32,937 nt of DNA from Actinomycetes bacterium. GTDB lineage: Bacteria > Actinomycetota > Acidimicrobiia > Acidimicrobiales > Palsa-688. A program made the translations under genes and the position numbers. Positions 25,747 through 32,524 of this stretch are shown piece after piece. The stretch's first letter is position 1, and every line of letters begins with the position of its first letter. The stretch lies in assembly GCA_021787365.1 (NCBI GenBank), contig JAJYMB010000143.1, positions 1-32,937 on the forward strand. Reading direction: 5' to 3'. The notes below the pieces were generated by a model. That model was not told where the DNA came from. It saw nothing but the letters and a program-made list of their open reading frames with translations, and did not search any database.

Positions 25747-27390
25747 GTGGGCTGGATCCTCGTCGTCATAATCCTGCTGCCGCTCGGCGCCGCCTTGGCG
25801 GTGGCCGCGCTGCCGCGCGAAAGCGCAGCTGGCAGCGTACGCCCGCTGGCCCTCGGGGTGGCCACTTTGGAGCTGGCCTTCGCCATCTGGACTGCGGTCG
25901 CCTTCAAGACGGGCAACGCCCATGCCGGCTTTCAGTTCACGAGCAGGCAGTCGTGGATCGGCCCGCTCGGGATCTCCTGGTACGTGGGCGTCGACGGGAT
26001 ATCGCTGTTCCTCGTTACCGTGACGGCCCTTCTTTTCCCCATCGCCATGGCGAGCCCGCCTGTCCGGCGCTCACCTCACGCCTTTTACGGCTGGATGCTG
26101 CTGCTCGAGTCCGCCTGTATGGCTACGTTCCTCTCTCTCGACGCCTTCTTGTTTTTCGTGGCCTTCGAGGTGACGCTCGTGCCCGGGTACTTCTTGATCG
26201 TGGGCGGTGAGGGACCACGACGCGCCTACGCGGCCACCAAGTTTTTCCTCTACACCTTTGCCGGCTCGGCCTTCCTCTTCGTCGGCATCATCTTCACTTA
26301 CATCCTCGTCCAAGGCCACGAGCCCCACGGCACGGCGGCCAGCTTCAACATCGTCTCGCTCGCCCGGGGCACCGTGAACCTGCCCGTCACCGACCAAGAA
26401 CTGCTCCTCGTCGCGTTCGGCATTGCGTTCGCGGTGAAGATGCCGCTCGTGCCGTTCCACACCTGGATGCCAGACGCCTACACCGAGTCGCCGACAGGCG
26501 TTTCCATGGTGCTGGCGGGCGTACTCTTCAAGCTGGGTGCCTACGGCATCTTGCGCTGGGGCATCTTTTTGTTCCCGCTGGCCGCGGTGCAACTCGCGCC
26601 CCTCGCCCTTACCTTGGCCGTGATAGGCGTCATTTGGGGGTCCGTAGTGGCGGCGATGCAGAGGGACCTAAAGCGCCTTGTCGCATATGGCACCATTGCC
26701 GGGGTCGGCTTCATAGTAGTAGGGCTGTTCGGTTTTACGTCCCAGGGGATAACGGGCGGGATCGTCGAGATGATCAACCACACGCTTGTGACTGGCGCCC
26801 TCTTCCTCCTCGTCGGGATGGTGTGGGAGCGCCGTCGCACCTACGCCTTCTCCCAACTGGGCGGGCTTCAGACGGTCGCTCCCGTCCTCGGGTGGGTCTT
26901 CATGGTGGTGGTCCTAGCCGACATCGGCCTGCCCGGCCTCAACGGCTTCATCGGAGAACTGCTCGTCCTCATCGGGACCTTCATCACCCACCGGTGGTGG
27001 GCGGTGGTCGCCACGAGCGGCGCGGTGTTCGGCGCCATCTACTTGCTGTGGGCTTACCAAAGGGTGTTCCACGGCCCGGCCCGGGCGGTCAACTCAACCG
27101 TGCGTGACATGACCTGGGCCGAAAGAGCTGCTGTGGCCCCACTCCTAGCGGCCATAATCTTCATCGGCGTGTACCCCCAGCCCATCCTCTCTCGCATCGA
27201 GCCGTCGGTGGACCACCTGGTCGCGCACGTTGAAGCCGCCAACCCCGGCTTCAAGATCCCGGCCAAGGCCAGGGGCCGCGGGACCTTTGTCGTGCCGAAG
27301 GACCAGGTGGTCGAGGTGGTGGCCCCGCCGGGGCCGGCGCCCGCCAAGACCGCTGCGGCCAAGCCGGCCACAAAGGGAGGGGCCAAGTGA
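25747..27390 (+). CDS. nuoM: NADH-quinone oxidoreductase subunit M
   Basis: NuoM is the middle antiporter-like proton-pumping subunit, with 14 transmembrane helices expected. In this 547-residue protein the essential membrane glutamate is E141 (FVAFEVTLVPGYFLI), and the lysine-bearing broken helix reads FAVKMPLVPFHTWMPDAYTESPTGVSM. LKRLVAYGTIAGVGF and MINHTLVTGALFLLVG are typical. The last 45 residues or so are a Lys/Ala/Pro-rich tail, unlike the short tails of most NuoM proteins. GTG 25747 starts 3 bp after the nuoL stop. The stop overlaps nuoN as GTGA. Confidence 0.96.
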   Translation: MGWILVVIILLPLGAALAVAALPRESAAGSVRPLALGVATLELAFAIWTAVAFKTGNAHAGFQFTSRQSWIGPLGISWYVGVDGISLFLVTVTALLFPIAMASPPVRRSPHAFYGWMLLLESACMATFLSLDAFLFFVAFEVTLVPGYFLIVGGEGPRRAYAATKFFLYTFAGSAFLFVGIIFTYILVQGHEPHGTAASFNIVSLARGTVNLPVTDQELLLVAFGIAFAVKMPLVPFHTWMPDAYTESPTGVSMVLAGVLFKLGAYGILRWGIFLFPLAAVQLAPLALTLAVIGVIWGSVVAAMQRDLKRLVAYGTIAGVGFIVVGLFGFTSQGITGGIVEMINHTLVTGALFLLVGMVWERRRTYAFSQLGGLQTVAPVLGWVFMVVVLADIGLPGLNGFIGELLVLIGTFITHRWWAVVATSGAVFGAIYLLWAYQRVFHGPARAVNSTVRDMTWAERAAVAPLLAAIIFIGVYPQPILSRIEPSVDHLVAHVEAANPGFKIPAKARGRGTFVVPKDQVVEVVAPPGPAPAKTAAAKPATKGGAK

Positions 27391-29162
27391 GCGGGGGCAC
27401 CTACCTTGTGGCCGCCGGCTGCACCATAAACGACATCACCGGCAAGATAAGCGGCCTGTGCACGGCCAAGGGCTCCATCCACATATCGATCAACTACCCC
27501 GCGCTGGTCCCGTTTTTCGTCCTGGGAGGCGGAGCGTTGGTGGTGCTGCTCCTCTCGGCCGTGCTGCCCAAGCGCCCGTACCGGGGGTTGTGGGCGGGGC
27601 TTACGGTGGCGGCAGGCGTGGGGACTGTGGTCGACGGGCTCGTGCAGTGGCAGCAGCTAAACGGCTCGTCCGTCACGCCCGTCACGCTCGGCGACCAGCT
27701 CTTCTACGACCACATGGGAGCCTTTTTCGCCGTCTTGTTCGGCGTCGCCACCGTGGCCGGGGCGGCGATATCGGATGGCTACCTGGAGCGGGAGGGCCTC
27801 GACGGGCCCGAACCCTACGTGCTCATGCTCTCGTGCTCGCTCGGCGCCGTCCTGATGGCCGACGCGGCCGGTTTCGTCACGCTTTTCCTTGGCCTCGAGA
27901 TCCTCTCGATCTCGTTATACGCCATGTCTGCTTACCACCGCTGGCGGGCCGCCTCCGGGGAGGCCGGGCTCAAGTACCTGATCCTCGGCTCGCTCGCTTC
28001 GGCCATATTCATCTACGGCGCGGCGCTCATATACGGCGCCACGGGTTCGCTCCAGTACCTGGGCGTCGTGAGCTTCCTCGCCGACAACGCCCTCTTCCAA
28101 AACGGGGTGCTGCTAGGGGGCATGGTCCTCGTCATCGTCGGGCTGGGTTTCAAGGTGGCGGCCGTGCCGTTCCACTTCTGGTCACCCGACGTCTACCAGG
28201 GCGCGCCTACCCCCTTCGTCGGGTACATGGCGGCCGTGGCCAAGGCGGCCGGTTTTGCCGGGCTTCTAAGGGTCCTCATGCTCGCCTTGCCGACCCTGGA
28301 GTCGACCTGGAGGCCGATCATTTGGGTGCTCGCCACCCTCTCGGTGGTCTTCGGCTCAATATTGGCGCTCGTGCAGGTGGACCTGAAGCGGATGCTCGCC
28401 TACTCGTCTATCAGCCAGGCGGGCTACGTGCTGATCGGGCTGCAGGCGGGCACAGCCCAGGGTGTGCGCGCCGTCGCGTTCTACCTCTTCACCTACACCT
28501 TTATGGTGATCGGCACCTTCGCCATCGTGGGCGTGCTCCAGGGCCGGGGTGAAGCAAGGAACGACCTCTCGGCGGTGCGGGGGCTGGCTTCGCGTAGCCC
28601 CTGGCTCGCCGGCGCCATGCTCGTGCTCATGTTGGGGCAGGCGGGCATCCCGCTGACGAGCGGGTTCCTCGGGAAGTGGGTCGTGATCGAGGCAGTACTG
28701 GGGCAGGGCCAGTACGAGTTGGCCTTGATCGGGATGCTCGGGGCCGCGGTGGCGGCGTTTTTCTACTTGCGGGTGGCGCTCATCATGTTCCTCGCCCCGG
28801 AAAGCCCCGGTGCTCCCGCCGGCGGCGCCGTGACCTTGAGCGCGACGGGTGGGCCGGGGGCGGCGACGGCGGGCGGCGGGCCCTCTGACGGAGGGCCCGA
28901 GAGCAGCGAACCGGGCGACTCGGGGTGGGCTGCAGGTGCGGGCCGTGCCTACTCAGGGTCCGACTTGCAGGCGATCGTCACCGCCGGTCTCTCGGCTCGC
29001 GACCGGGCCCTGGCCCTCCGGCCTCCGCCTCACACCCGTGTCCGGGTGCCGGCCGCCACGGCTGCGGTGATTGCCGTGTGCGTGGTGTTCACGGTCTTTG
29101 CCGGCGTATCCACGCCCGTGCTGTCCTGGGCGCACGCCATAGCTCTTCCCTGGTCGGCCTAG
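27387..29162 (+). CDS. nuoN: NADH-quinone oxidoreductase subunit N
   Basis: NuoN is the third antiporter-like subunit, next to NuoK. The 591-residue protein has the glutamate-bearing LFLGLEILSISLYAMSAYHR, GLKYLILGSLASAIFIYGAAL, the lysine helix VGLGFKVAAVPFHFWSPDVYQGAPTP and VDLKRMLAYSSISQAGY. It is longer than usual (about 480-530) because of a Gly/Ala/Ser/Pro-rich insertion of about 55 residues near 472-525 before the last helix. GTG 27387 overlaps the nuoM stop. It is the last nuo gene; 63 bp separate it from the next gene, with no clear terminator. Confidence 0.95.
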   Translation: MSGGTYLVAAGCTINDITGKISGLCTAKGSIHISINYPALVPFFVLGGGALVVLLLSAVLPKRPYRGLWAGLTVAAGVGTVVDGLVQWQQLNGSSVTPVTLGDQLFYDHMGAFFAVLFGVATVAGAAISDGYLEREGLDGPEPYVLMLSCSLGAVLMADAAGFVTLFLGLEILSISLYAMSAYHRWRAASGEAGLKYLILGSLASAIFIYGAALIYGATGSLQYLGVVSFLADNALFQNGVLLGGMVLVIVGLGFKVAAVPFHFWSPDVYQGAPTPFVGYMAAVAKAAGFAGLLRVLMLALPTLESTWRPIIWVLATLSVVFGSILALVQVDLKRMLAYSSISQAGYVLIGLQAGTAQGVRAVAFYLFTYTFMVIGTFAIVGVLQGRGEARNDLSAVRGLASRSPWLAGAMLVLMLGQAGIPLTSGFLGKWVVIEAVLGQGQYELALIGMLGAAVAAFFYLRVALIMFLAPESPGAPAGGAVTLSATGGPGAATAGGGPSDGGPESSEPGDSGWAAGAGRAYSGSDLQAIVTAGLSARDRALALRPPPHTRVRVPAATAAVIAVCVVFTVFAGVSTPVLSWAHAIALPWSA

Positions 29163-29213
29163 GCAGCGGCGGCGTCCCAGGCCGTACCAGGCCGCCGGCT
29201 GGGCCGCAGTCCT

Positions 29214-29219
29214 TATTGT
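29214..29219 (+). promoter_or_regulatory. -10-like hexamer of the HAD gene
   Basis: TATTGT lies 6 nt before the GTG at 29226 and no Shine-Dalgarno is present. It shares ATTGTGGC with the sequence just before the rex start (2045-2052). It suggests separate transcription from the nuo operon. Confidence 0.4.
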
Positions 29220-29225
29220 GGCCGT

Positions 29226-29735
29226 GTGGACGAGCCAGACGCGGGAGCAACAGAGGTCCTGGGCTCGCTCTGGACGTGGCACCAGGTACCGCTCGAGGGG
29301 GCCGCCGTGGTGTTCGACCTCGACGGCGTACTGTCCGACGCCGCTTCGCGCCAGCACCACCTGAGAGGCCCACGCCCGGACTGGGAGGCCTTCTTCGCAG
29401 CTTCGGGTGAGGACCCCCTGATAGACGAGGTCGCCACCCTTCTCCACCTCCTGGCCCCCGAACTGGTCATAGTGCTCTTGACCGCCCGGCCCGCCCGTAT
29501 CCGCACCTCGACCCTCGGCTGGCTCGACCGCCACCGACTGCGCTGGGATCTTCTCGTAATGCGCAAGGACGGCGACCGCCGGCCTGCCCGCCACTTCAAG
29601 CAGGAGGCCGTGCGCGCTGTGCGCGCGAACGGGCTGCAAGTGGCGCTATGTGTGGAAGACGACCTGCGTAACGTGGAGATGTTCCGCTCCGAGGGCATCC
29701 CCGCCCTCTACATCCACTCTGGTTACTACGAGTGA
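29226..29735 (+). CDS. Small HAD-superfamily phosphatase, polynucleotide 3'-phosphatase-like
   Basis: This 169-residue protein has all four HAD motifs: the nucleophile pair D31/D33 in VVFDLDGVLSD, motif II VLLTARPARIRTSTLGWL (T86), K125 in HFKQEAV as motif III, and VEDDLRNVEMF (E144-D145-D146) as motif IV. There is almost no cap. TARP-x2-R-x2-T-x2-WL followed by a D-x2-MRK-like segment resembles the phosphatase domain of T4/bacterial polynucleotide kinase-phosphatase and related phage-type proteins, so a nucleic-acid or nucleotide 3'-phosphatase role is possible. No kinase domain is attached. The true substrate is unknown. The start is GTG 29226, supported by the -10-like hexamer. Confidence 0.75.
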   Translation: MDEPDAGATEVLGSLWTWHQVPLEGAAVVFDLDGVLSDAASRQHHLRGPRPDWEAFFAASGEDPLIDEVATLLHLLAPELVIVLLTARPARIRTSTLGWLDRHRLRWDLLVMRKDGDRRPARHFKQEAVRAVRANGLQVALCVEDDLRNVEMFRSEGIPALYIHSGYYE

Positions 29736-29814
29736 GGCCACGTTTTCCTCCGGATCCCCGATGAGGTGACCGACGACCCTCGGACCTGCTCAGAGTCTTT
29801 TCAGCTACCGCTGG

Positions 29815-29820
29815 TACCCT
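29815..29820 (+). promoter_or_regulatory. Possible -10 hexamer of the htpX leader
   Basis: TACCCT, identical to the hemB hexamer, lies 24 nt before the upstream-ORF ATG. A transcript starting near 29827 would include the AGAGG at 29828-29832. No -35 box is convincing. Confidence 0.3.
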
Positions 29821-29825
29821 TTTAT

Positions 29826-29884
29826 CCAGAGGTTACTAACGAACATGAGCCGTTTGACCAGAGGTTACGAACGAAGATGAACCG
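29826..29884 (+). repeat. Duplicated translation-initiation region before htpX
   Basis: Two copies of a 27-nt sequence, 29826-29852 and 29858-29884, agree at 24 positions. Each contains AGAGG (a possible Shine-Dalgarno), GTTAC, AACGAA and an ATGA start 12 nt after AGAGG. The period is 32 nt. The second copy is the htpX start; the first starts the upstream ORF. Confidence 0.85.
29845..29880 (+). CDS. Putative 11-residue upstream ORF coupled to htpX
   Basis: ATG 29845 opens [11 protein letters not shown] and stops at TGA 29878-29880, which overlaps the htpX ATG (29877) as ATGA. It has its own copy of the initiation region, with AGAGG 12 nt before the ATG. This geometry suggests translational coupling: ribosomes finishing the peptide could restart on htpX. 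The peptide is arginine-rich (4 of 11). It may be only a by-product of the duplication; there is no evidence that the peptide itself has a function. Confidence 0.4.
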   Translation: MSRLTRGYERR

Positions 29885-30752
29885 CAACAACCTGAAGACT
29901 GTCGTCCTGCTGGCGCTGCTCGGTGGGCTCTGTCTCGGCATCGGCGCCTTCTGGGGCCAGCAGGGCTTGATTATCGGCCTCGTCATCGGGCTCCTCTTCG
30001 TGGGGGGCTCCTACTGGTTCTCGGACCGGGTGGCCATCGCGGCTGCCCGGGCGGTGCCCGTCTCCGAGGCGCAGATGCCCCAGTACTACGAGATCGTGCG
30101 GGACCTGACGACCCGTGCCGGCATGCCGATGCCACGGCTCTATGTCTCGCCGGCGGCACAGCCCAATGCCTTTGCTACCGGCCGCAACCCCAAACACGCG
30201 GCGGTGGCCGTCACCCAGGGCATCCTGGAGATCTGCACCTGGTCGGAGCTGCGCGGCGTGCTCGCCCACGAGATCTCGCACGTGCGCAACCGTGACATCC
30301 TGGTCTCTTCTGTCGCCGCGTCCATCGCGATGGGCATCACGTTCCTGGCCCGCATGGCGGCCTGGAGCAGCCTCTTCTTCGGGGGCTTTGGTGGCGGGGG
30401 CGGACGTCGCAACAGCGAGGAAAACATATTCGGCCTCCTAGCCATGATGATCCTGGCCCCCCTGGCCGCCACCCTCCTCCAGCTGGCTCTCTCCAGGAGC
30501 CGTGAGTACGAGGCGGACAGGGACGGTGCCCGGCTCATCGGCGACGGGGAGCCGCTCGCCTCGGCGCTCACCAAGCTCGAGATCGCTTCCGGCCGAGTGC
30601 CAATGGTAGTGCCACGGGAGATGGCCGCCCTCTTCATCGTCAACCCCTTGAAAGGCCGGCGCATGAGCTTCGCCAAGTGGTTCAGCGACCACCCGCCCAC
30701 CGACGAGCGCATCAAGAGGCTGCGTTCGAAGCAGTGGGCGCACCGTTTCTGA
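29877..30752 (+). CDS. htpX: HtpX-family membrane zinc metalloprotease
   Basis: HtpX is an M48-family, membrane-bound zinc endopeptidase involved in quality control of membrane proteins. The 291-residue protein has an N-terminal hydrophobic hairpin (about 7-24 and 30-47), the zinc motif HEISH (131-135) and the third-ligand region SRSREYEAD (206-214). A further hydrophobic pair flanks residues 142-202, with a Gly-rich turn [12 protein letters not shown] between. The C-terminal [14 protein letters not shown] is typical. The start [12 protein letters not shown] at ATG 29877 matches the family; the frame extends to GTG 29766 but those codons are nonconserved. In other bacteria the gene responds to envelope stress; here only the duplicated leader hints at regulation. 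Confidence 0.94.
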   Translation: MNRNNLKTVVLLALLGGLCLGIGAFWGQQGLIIGLVIGLLFVGGSYWFSDRVAIAAARAVPVSEAQMPQYYEIVRDLTTRAGMPMPRLYVSPAAQPNAFATGRNPKHAAVAVTQGILEICTWSELRGVLAHEISHVRNRDILVSSVAASIAMGITFLARMAAWSSLFFGGFGGGGGRRNSEENIFGLLAMMILAPLAATLLQLALSRSREYEADRDGARLIGDGEPLASALTKLEIASGRVPMVVPREMAALFIVNPLKGRRMSFAKWFSDHPPTDERIKRLRSKQWAHRF

Positions 30753-30836
30753 CGGCGCCGCTCCTAACTGAGTGATCTGGTCGCCCAGTACCGCCTGGAC
30801 GTCGTTTGCTCGGTCCCGGCCGCCGCCCAGGTGCAT

Positions 30837-30860
30837 GGCCGGGGCAGCAGAGAGCCGGCC
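30837..30860 (-). terminator. Possible hairpin after yajQ
   Basis: GGCCGG (30837-30842) and CCGGCC (30855-30860) form a 6-bp G+C stem with a 12-nt loop directly after the yajQ stop. No T-run follows, so function as a terminator is uncertain. The rest of 30753-30836 shows no gene. Confidence 0.3.
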
Positions 30861-31349
30861 TCAGTCCCGGAAGTTCTCGAACTGTAGCGGCAGCCCGAAG
30901 TCGTGCTCGCGCAGGGCGGCGATCGTCGCCTGGAGGTCGTCGCGTTTTTTTGCCGACACGCGGACCTGGTCTCCCTGAGTGGACGAGGACACCCCCTTGG
31001 GTGCATTGTCCTTGATGAACTTGTTGATGGCGCGAGCCTGGTCCGCCCCTATCCCCGCCTTCAACGTGACCAATTGACGGACTGTGCCCTTGGCGGCTTC
31101 CTCGACCTTCCCGGGGTCGAGAGCCTTGAGCGAGACCTTCCGGCGCACGAGCTTCTCCTCGAGCACCTGCATCACGGCCTTCAGACGCTCCTCGCTCGCT
31201 GAGCGCAGAGTGAGTTCGTGGCCGGCGAGCTCGAGGCTCGAGCCGGTGCCCCGGAAGTCGAACCGGGTGCCGAGCTCGCGCGTCGCCTGGTCCACGGCGT
31301 TACGTACCTCCTGCATGTCCACCTGCGACACGACGTCGAACGTTGGCAT
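30861..31349 (-). CDS. yajQ: YajQ-family nucleotide-binding protein
   Basis: This is a 162-residue cytoplasmic protein of the YajQ (UPF0234) family, with two ferredoxin-like domains. Members bind nucleic acids or nucleotides, and a Xanthomonas member binds cyclic di-GMP. It begins with the typical PTFDVVSQVDMQEVRNAVDQ and has TRFDFRGTGSSLEL, LTLRSASEERLKAVMQVLEEKLVRR, and KDNAPKGVSSSTQGDQVRVSAKKRDDLQ before the standard end LPLQFENFRD. ATG 31349 was chosen over GTG 31358 because it matches family length and lies 7 nt after a -10-like TAGCGT. It diverges from tRNA-Tyr. Confidence 0.95.
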   Translation of the reverse strand: MPTFDVVSQVDMQEVRNAVDQATRELGTRFDFRGTGSSLELAGHELTLRSASEERLKAVMQVLEEKLVRRKVSLKALDPGKVEEAAKGTVRQLVTLKAGIGADQARAINKFIKDNAPKGVSSSTQGDQVRVSAKKRDDLQATIAALREHDFGLPLQFENFRD

Positions 31350-31356
31350 GTCCAAC

Positions 31357-31362
31357 ACGCTA
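31357..31362 (-). promoter_or_regulatory. -10-like hexamer of yajQ
   Basis: On the minus strand TAGCGT lies 7 nt before ATG 31349, consistent with a leaderless transcript. The sequence CTAGCGTG followed by GGAC and ATG closely resembles the nuoA start region. It overlaps the tRNA hexamer on the opposite strand. Confidence 0.45.
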
Positions 31363-31366
31363 GCTT
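31361..31366 (+). promoter_or_regulatory. -10-like hexamer of tRNA-Tyr
   Basis: TAGCTT lies 25 nt before the mature tRNA 5' end and would start transcription near 31373. It overlaps the yajQ hexamer at the small palindrome GCTAGC (31359-31364), so the two promoters would compete. Confidence 0.35.
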
Positions 31367-31370
31367 GGTG

Positions 31371-31391
31371 TCGAGGGCTGAGAGCCCTCGA
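31371..31391 (+). promoter_or_regulatory. 9-bp perfect stem-loop directly abutting the tRNA 5' end
   Basis: TCGAGGGCT (31371-31379) and AGCCCTCGA (31383-31391) pair perfectly around a 3-nt GAG loop. The stem ends at the base before the tRNA acceptor stem. It could be part of the precursor tRNA leader, affecting RNase P processing, or an operator. Its role is unknown. Confidence 0.6.
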
Positions 31392-31474
31392 GGGTCGGTG
31401 CCCGAGCGGACAAAGGGAGCAGACTGTAAATCTGCCGGCTGACGCCTACGGAGGTTCGAATCCTTCCCGGCCCA
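31392..31474 (+). tRNA. tRNA-Tyr (anticodon GTA)
   Basis: The acceptor stem GGGTCGG (31392-31398) pairs with CCGGCCC (31467-31473) with one G-U, and A31474 is the discriminator. The D stem is CCC/GGG. The anticodon stem GCAGA/TCTGC holds loop CTGTAAA with GTA at 31426-31428. A long variable arm (about 31436-31449) marks a class II tRNA as expected for bacterial Tyr. The T arm is GGAGG-TTCGAAT-CCTTC (31450-31466). CCA is not encoded. Confidence 0.96.
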
Positions 31475-31513
31475 CACCTTCTGAACAGGCAGAATGCAGC
31501 ACTCGCGCTTCAC

Positions 31514-31813
31514 GTTACGCTGGCGCCCGCCCCGCCGCAGTGCGGCCTCCGCCGCCGCCTGGGTGAGGGAGCGCCCGGCTTCCGGGGTCGGGGCCCGCCC
31601 GAGCACGGCGACGGCGTCCCGGTCGGCCAGGTCCTCCCCGAAGGCGACGAGGGCAGCCGGGTAGAACTCCCGTAGCGTCGCCCGCAGTGCGTTCAGCTGG
31701 CGCCGGCGGAGCCATACGAGCCGCTGGTGGGCCCGGGCGAGCACCTTGATGCCCTGGGCCTCCGGGCTGTCGCCGGCCACCTGGCGGCAGTTGTGGCGGT
31801 CGGTGCGGGCCAA
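31514..31813 (-). pseudogene. IS110-family transposase fragment
   Basis: About 100 codons on the minus strand match an internal N-terminal part of IS110-family transposases: LARTDRHNCRQVAGDSPEA, IKVLARAHQRLVWLRRRQ, NALRATLREFYPAALVAF, AVAVLGRAPTPEAG and a LRRGGRQRN end. Both the N-terminal catalytic start and the C-terminal half with its serine are missing, so it cannot be active. The fragment begins 39 bp after tRNA-Tyr and ends where homology to a sugar permease begins. No terminal repeats are seen. On the same strand the frame stays open into the antisense of the tRNA, which is coincidental. Confidence 0.75.
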
Positions 31814-32416
31814 GTTTCGGTCGTGCTCGGTACGATAGCGCTGACGGTTGTTCTGTCCATGTTGGCCGGCCTAGGTTTCGCCCGTTACCAGTTCCGGGGC
31901 CAGAACCTGGTCTTCCTGCTTATCCTGTCGACCTTCATGATCCCGTTCCAGGCGATCTTGACGCCACTGTTCCTTAGAGCTTCACAGTTTTCATCTCCTC
32001 AAGACCCTCCCAGGCCTGGTTGTTGTTTACACTACGCTCAACCTCCCTTTCGCCGTTTTCGTCATGCGCAATGCCTCCAGGCAGGTGCCGAAGGAGATCG
32101 AGGAGTCTGCGATCGTCGATGGTTCTGGGACGGGATCGCTCTTGCGCCTCATGTTGCCGCTGCCTGTTCCTGGCATTATGACTGTCTGCATATATACATT
32201 CCTCTTTTCCTGGACCGAGTTCCTCGCTCCCCTAACTTTCCTGACTAACCAGGGCCTCTTCACATTGCCGATCGCGTTGCTGAACATCGAAAATGGTACT
32301 TTGGCCAGGTGAACTATGCTGTGCTCGAGTCCGGAGCCGTCATTTCGATGGTGCCGTCGGTAGTGGTCTATCTGGGAGCGTTACTGCGTAGCGGGCTTCC
32401 TCTTGGGTTCGGTTAA
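31814..32416 (+). pseudogene. Decayed carbohydrate ABC transporter permease (MalG-like)
   Basis: Three frames join into one MalG-type permease. Frame 1, 31814 to about 31980, gives VSVVLGTIALTVVLSMLAG, FARYQFRGQNLVFLLILST and MIPFQAILTPLFL. Frame 2, about 31975-32300, gives LHSFHLLKTLPGLVVVYTT, LNLPFAVFVMRN and the EAA loop EEIEESAIVDGSGTGSLLRL followed by LPVPGI, then FLFSWTEFLAPLTFLTNQG and ALLNIENG. Frame 1 resumes at about 32297 with YFGQVNYAVLESGAVISMVP and ends at TAA 32416. The N-terminal third is absent, cut at the transposase fragment. At least two frameshifts make it nonfunctional. Base composition is much lower in G+C than the rest of the window. Intact homologues import sugars with MalF- and MalE-type partners, not present here. 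Confidence 0.8.
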
Positions 32417-32524
32417 GGGATAGGCTCCGGTCGTCATGGAACGCAGGCGCGGTATAGAGGCCGACCTTGGTACAGGCATTGTCGATAATGCTTGTGGACG
32501 CAGGACCAGAGCACTGACGGCATC

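Noticed and set aside
23844-26210. Long plus-strand frame (788 codons) across nuoL-nuoM
   Set aside because: Arg/His/Pro-rich, no motifs; nuoL and nuoM are unambiguous in other frames.
29766-29876. N-terminal extension of HtpX from GTG 29766
   Set aside because: Conserved sequence starts at MNRNNLKTV (29877), which has its own initiation region; the extension is nonconserved.
31181-31470. Minus-strand open frame reading DSNLRRRQPADLQSAPF across the tRNA
   Set aside because: This is the antisense translation of tRNA-Tyr, a common spurious protein; the frame also runs through yajQ sequence out of frame.
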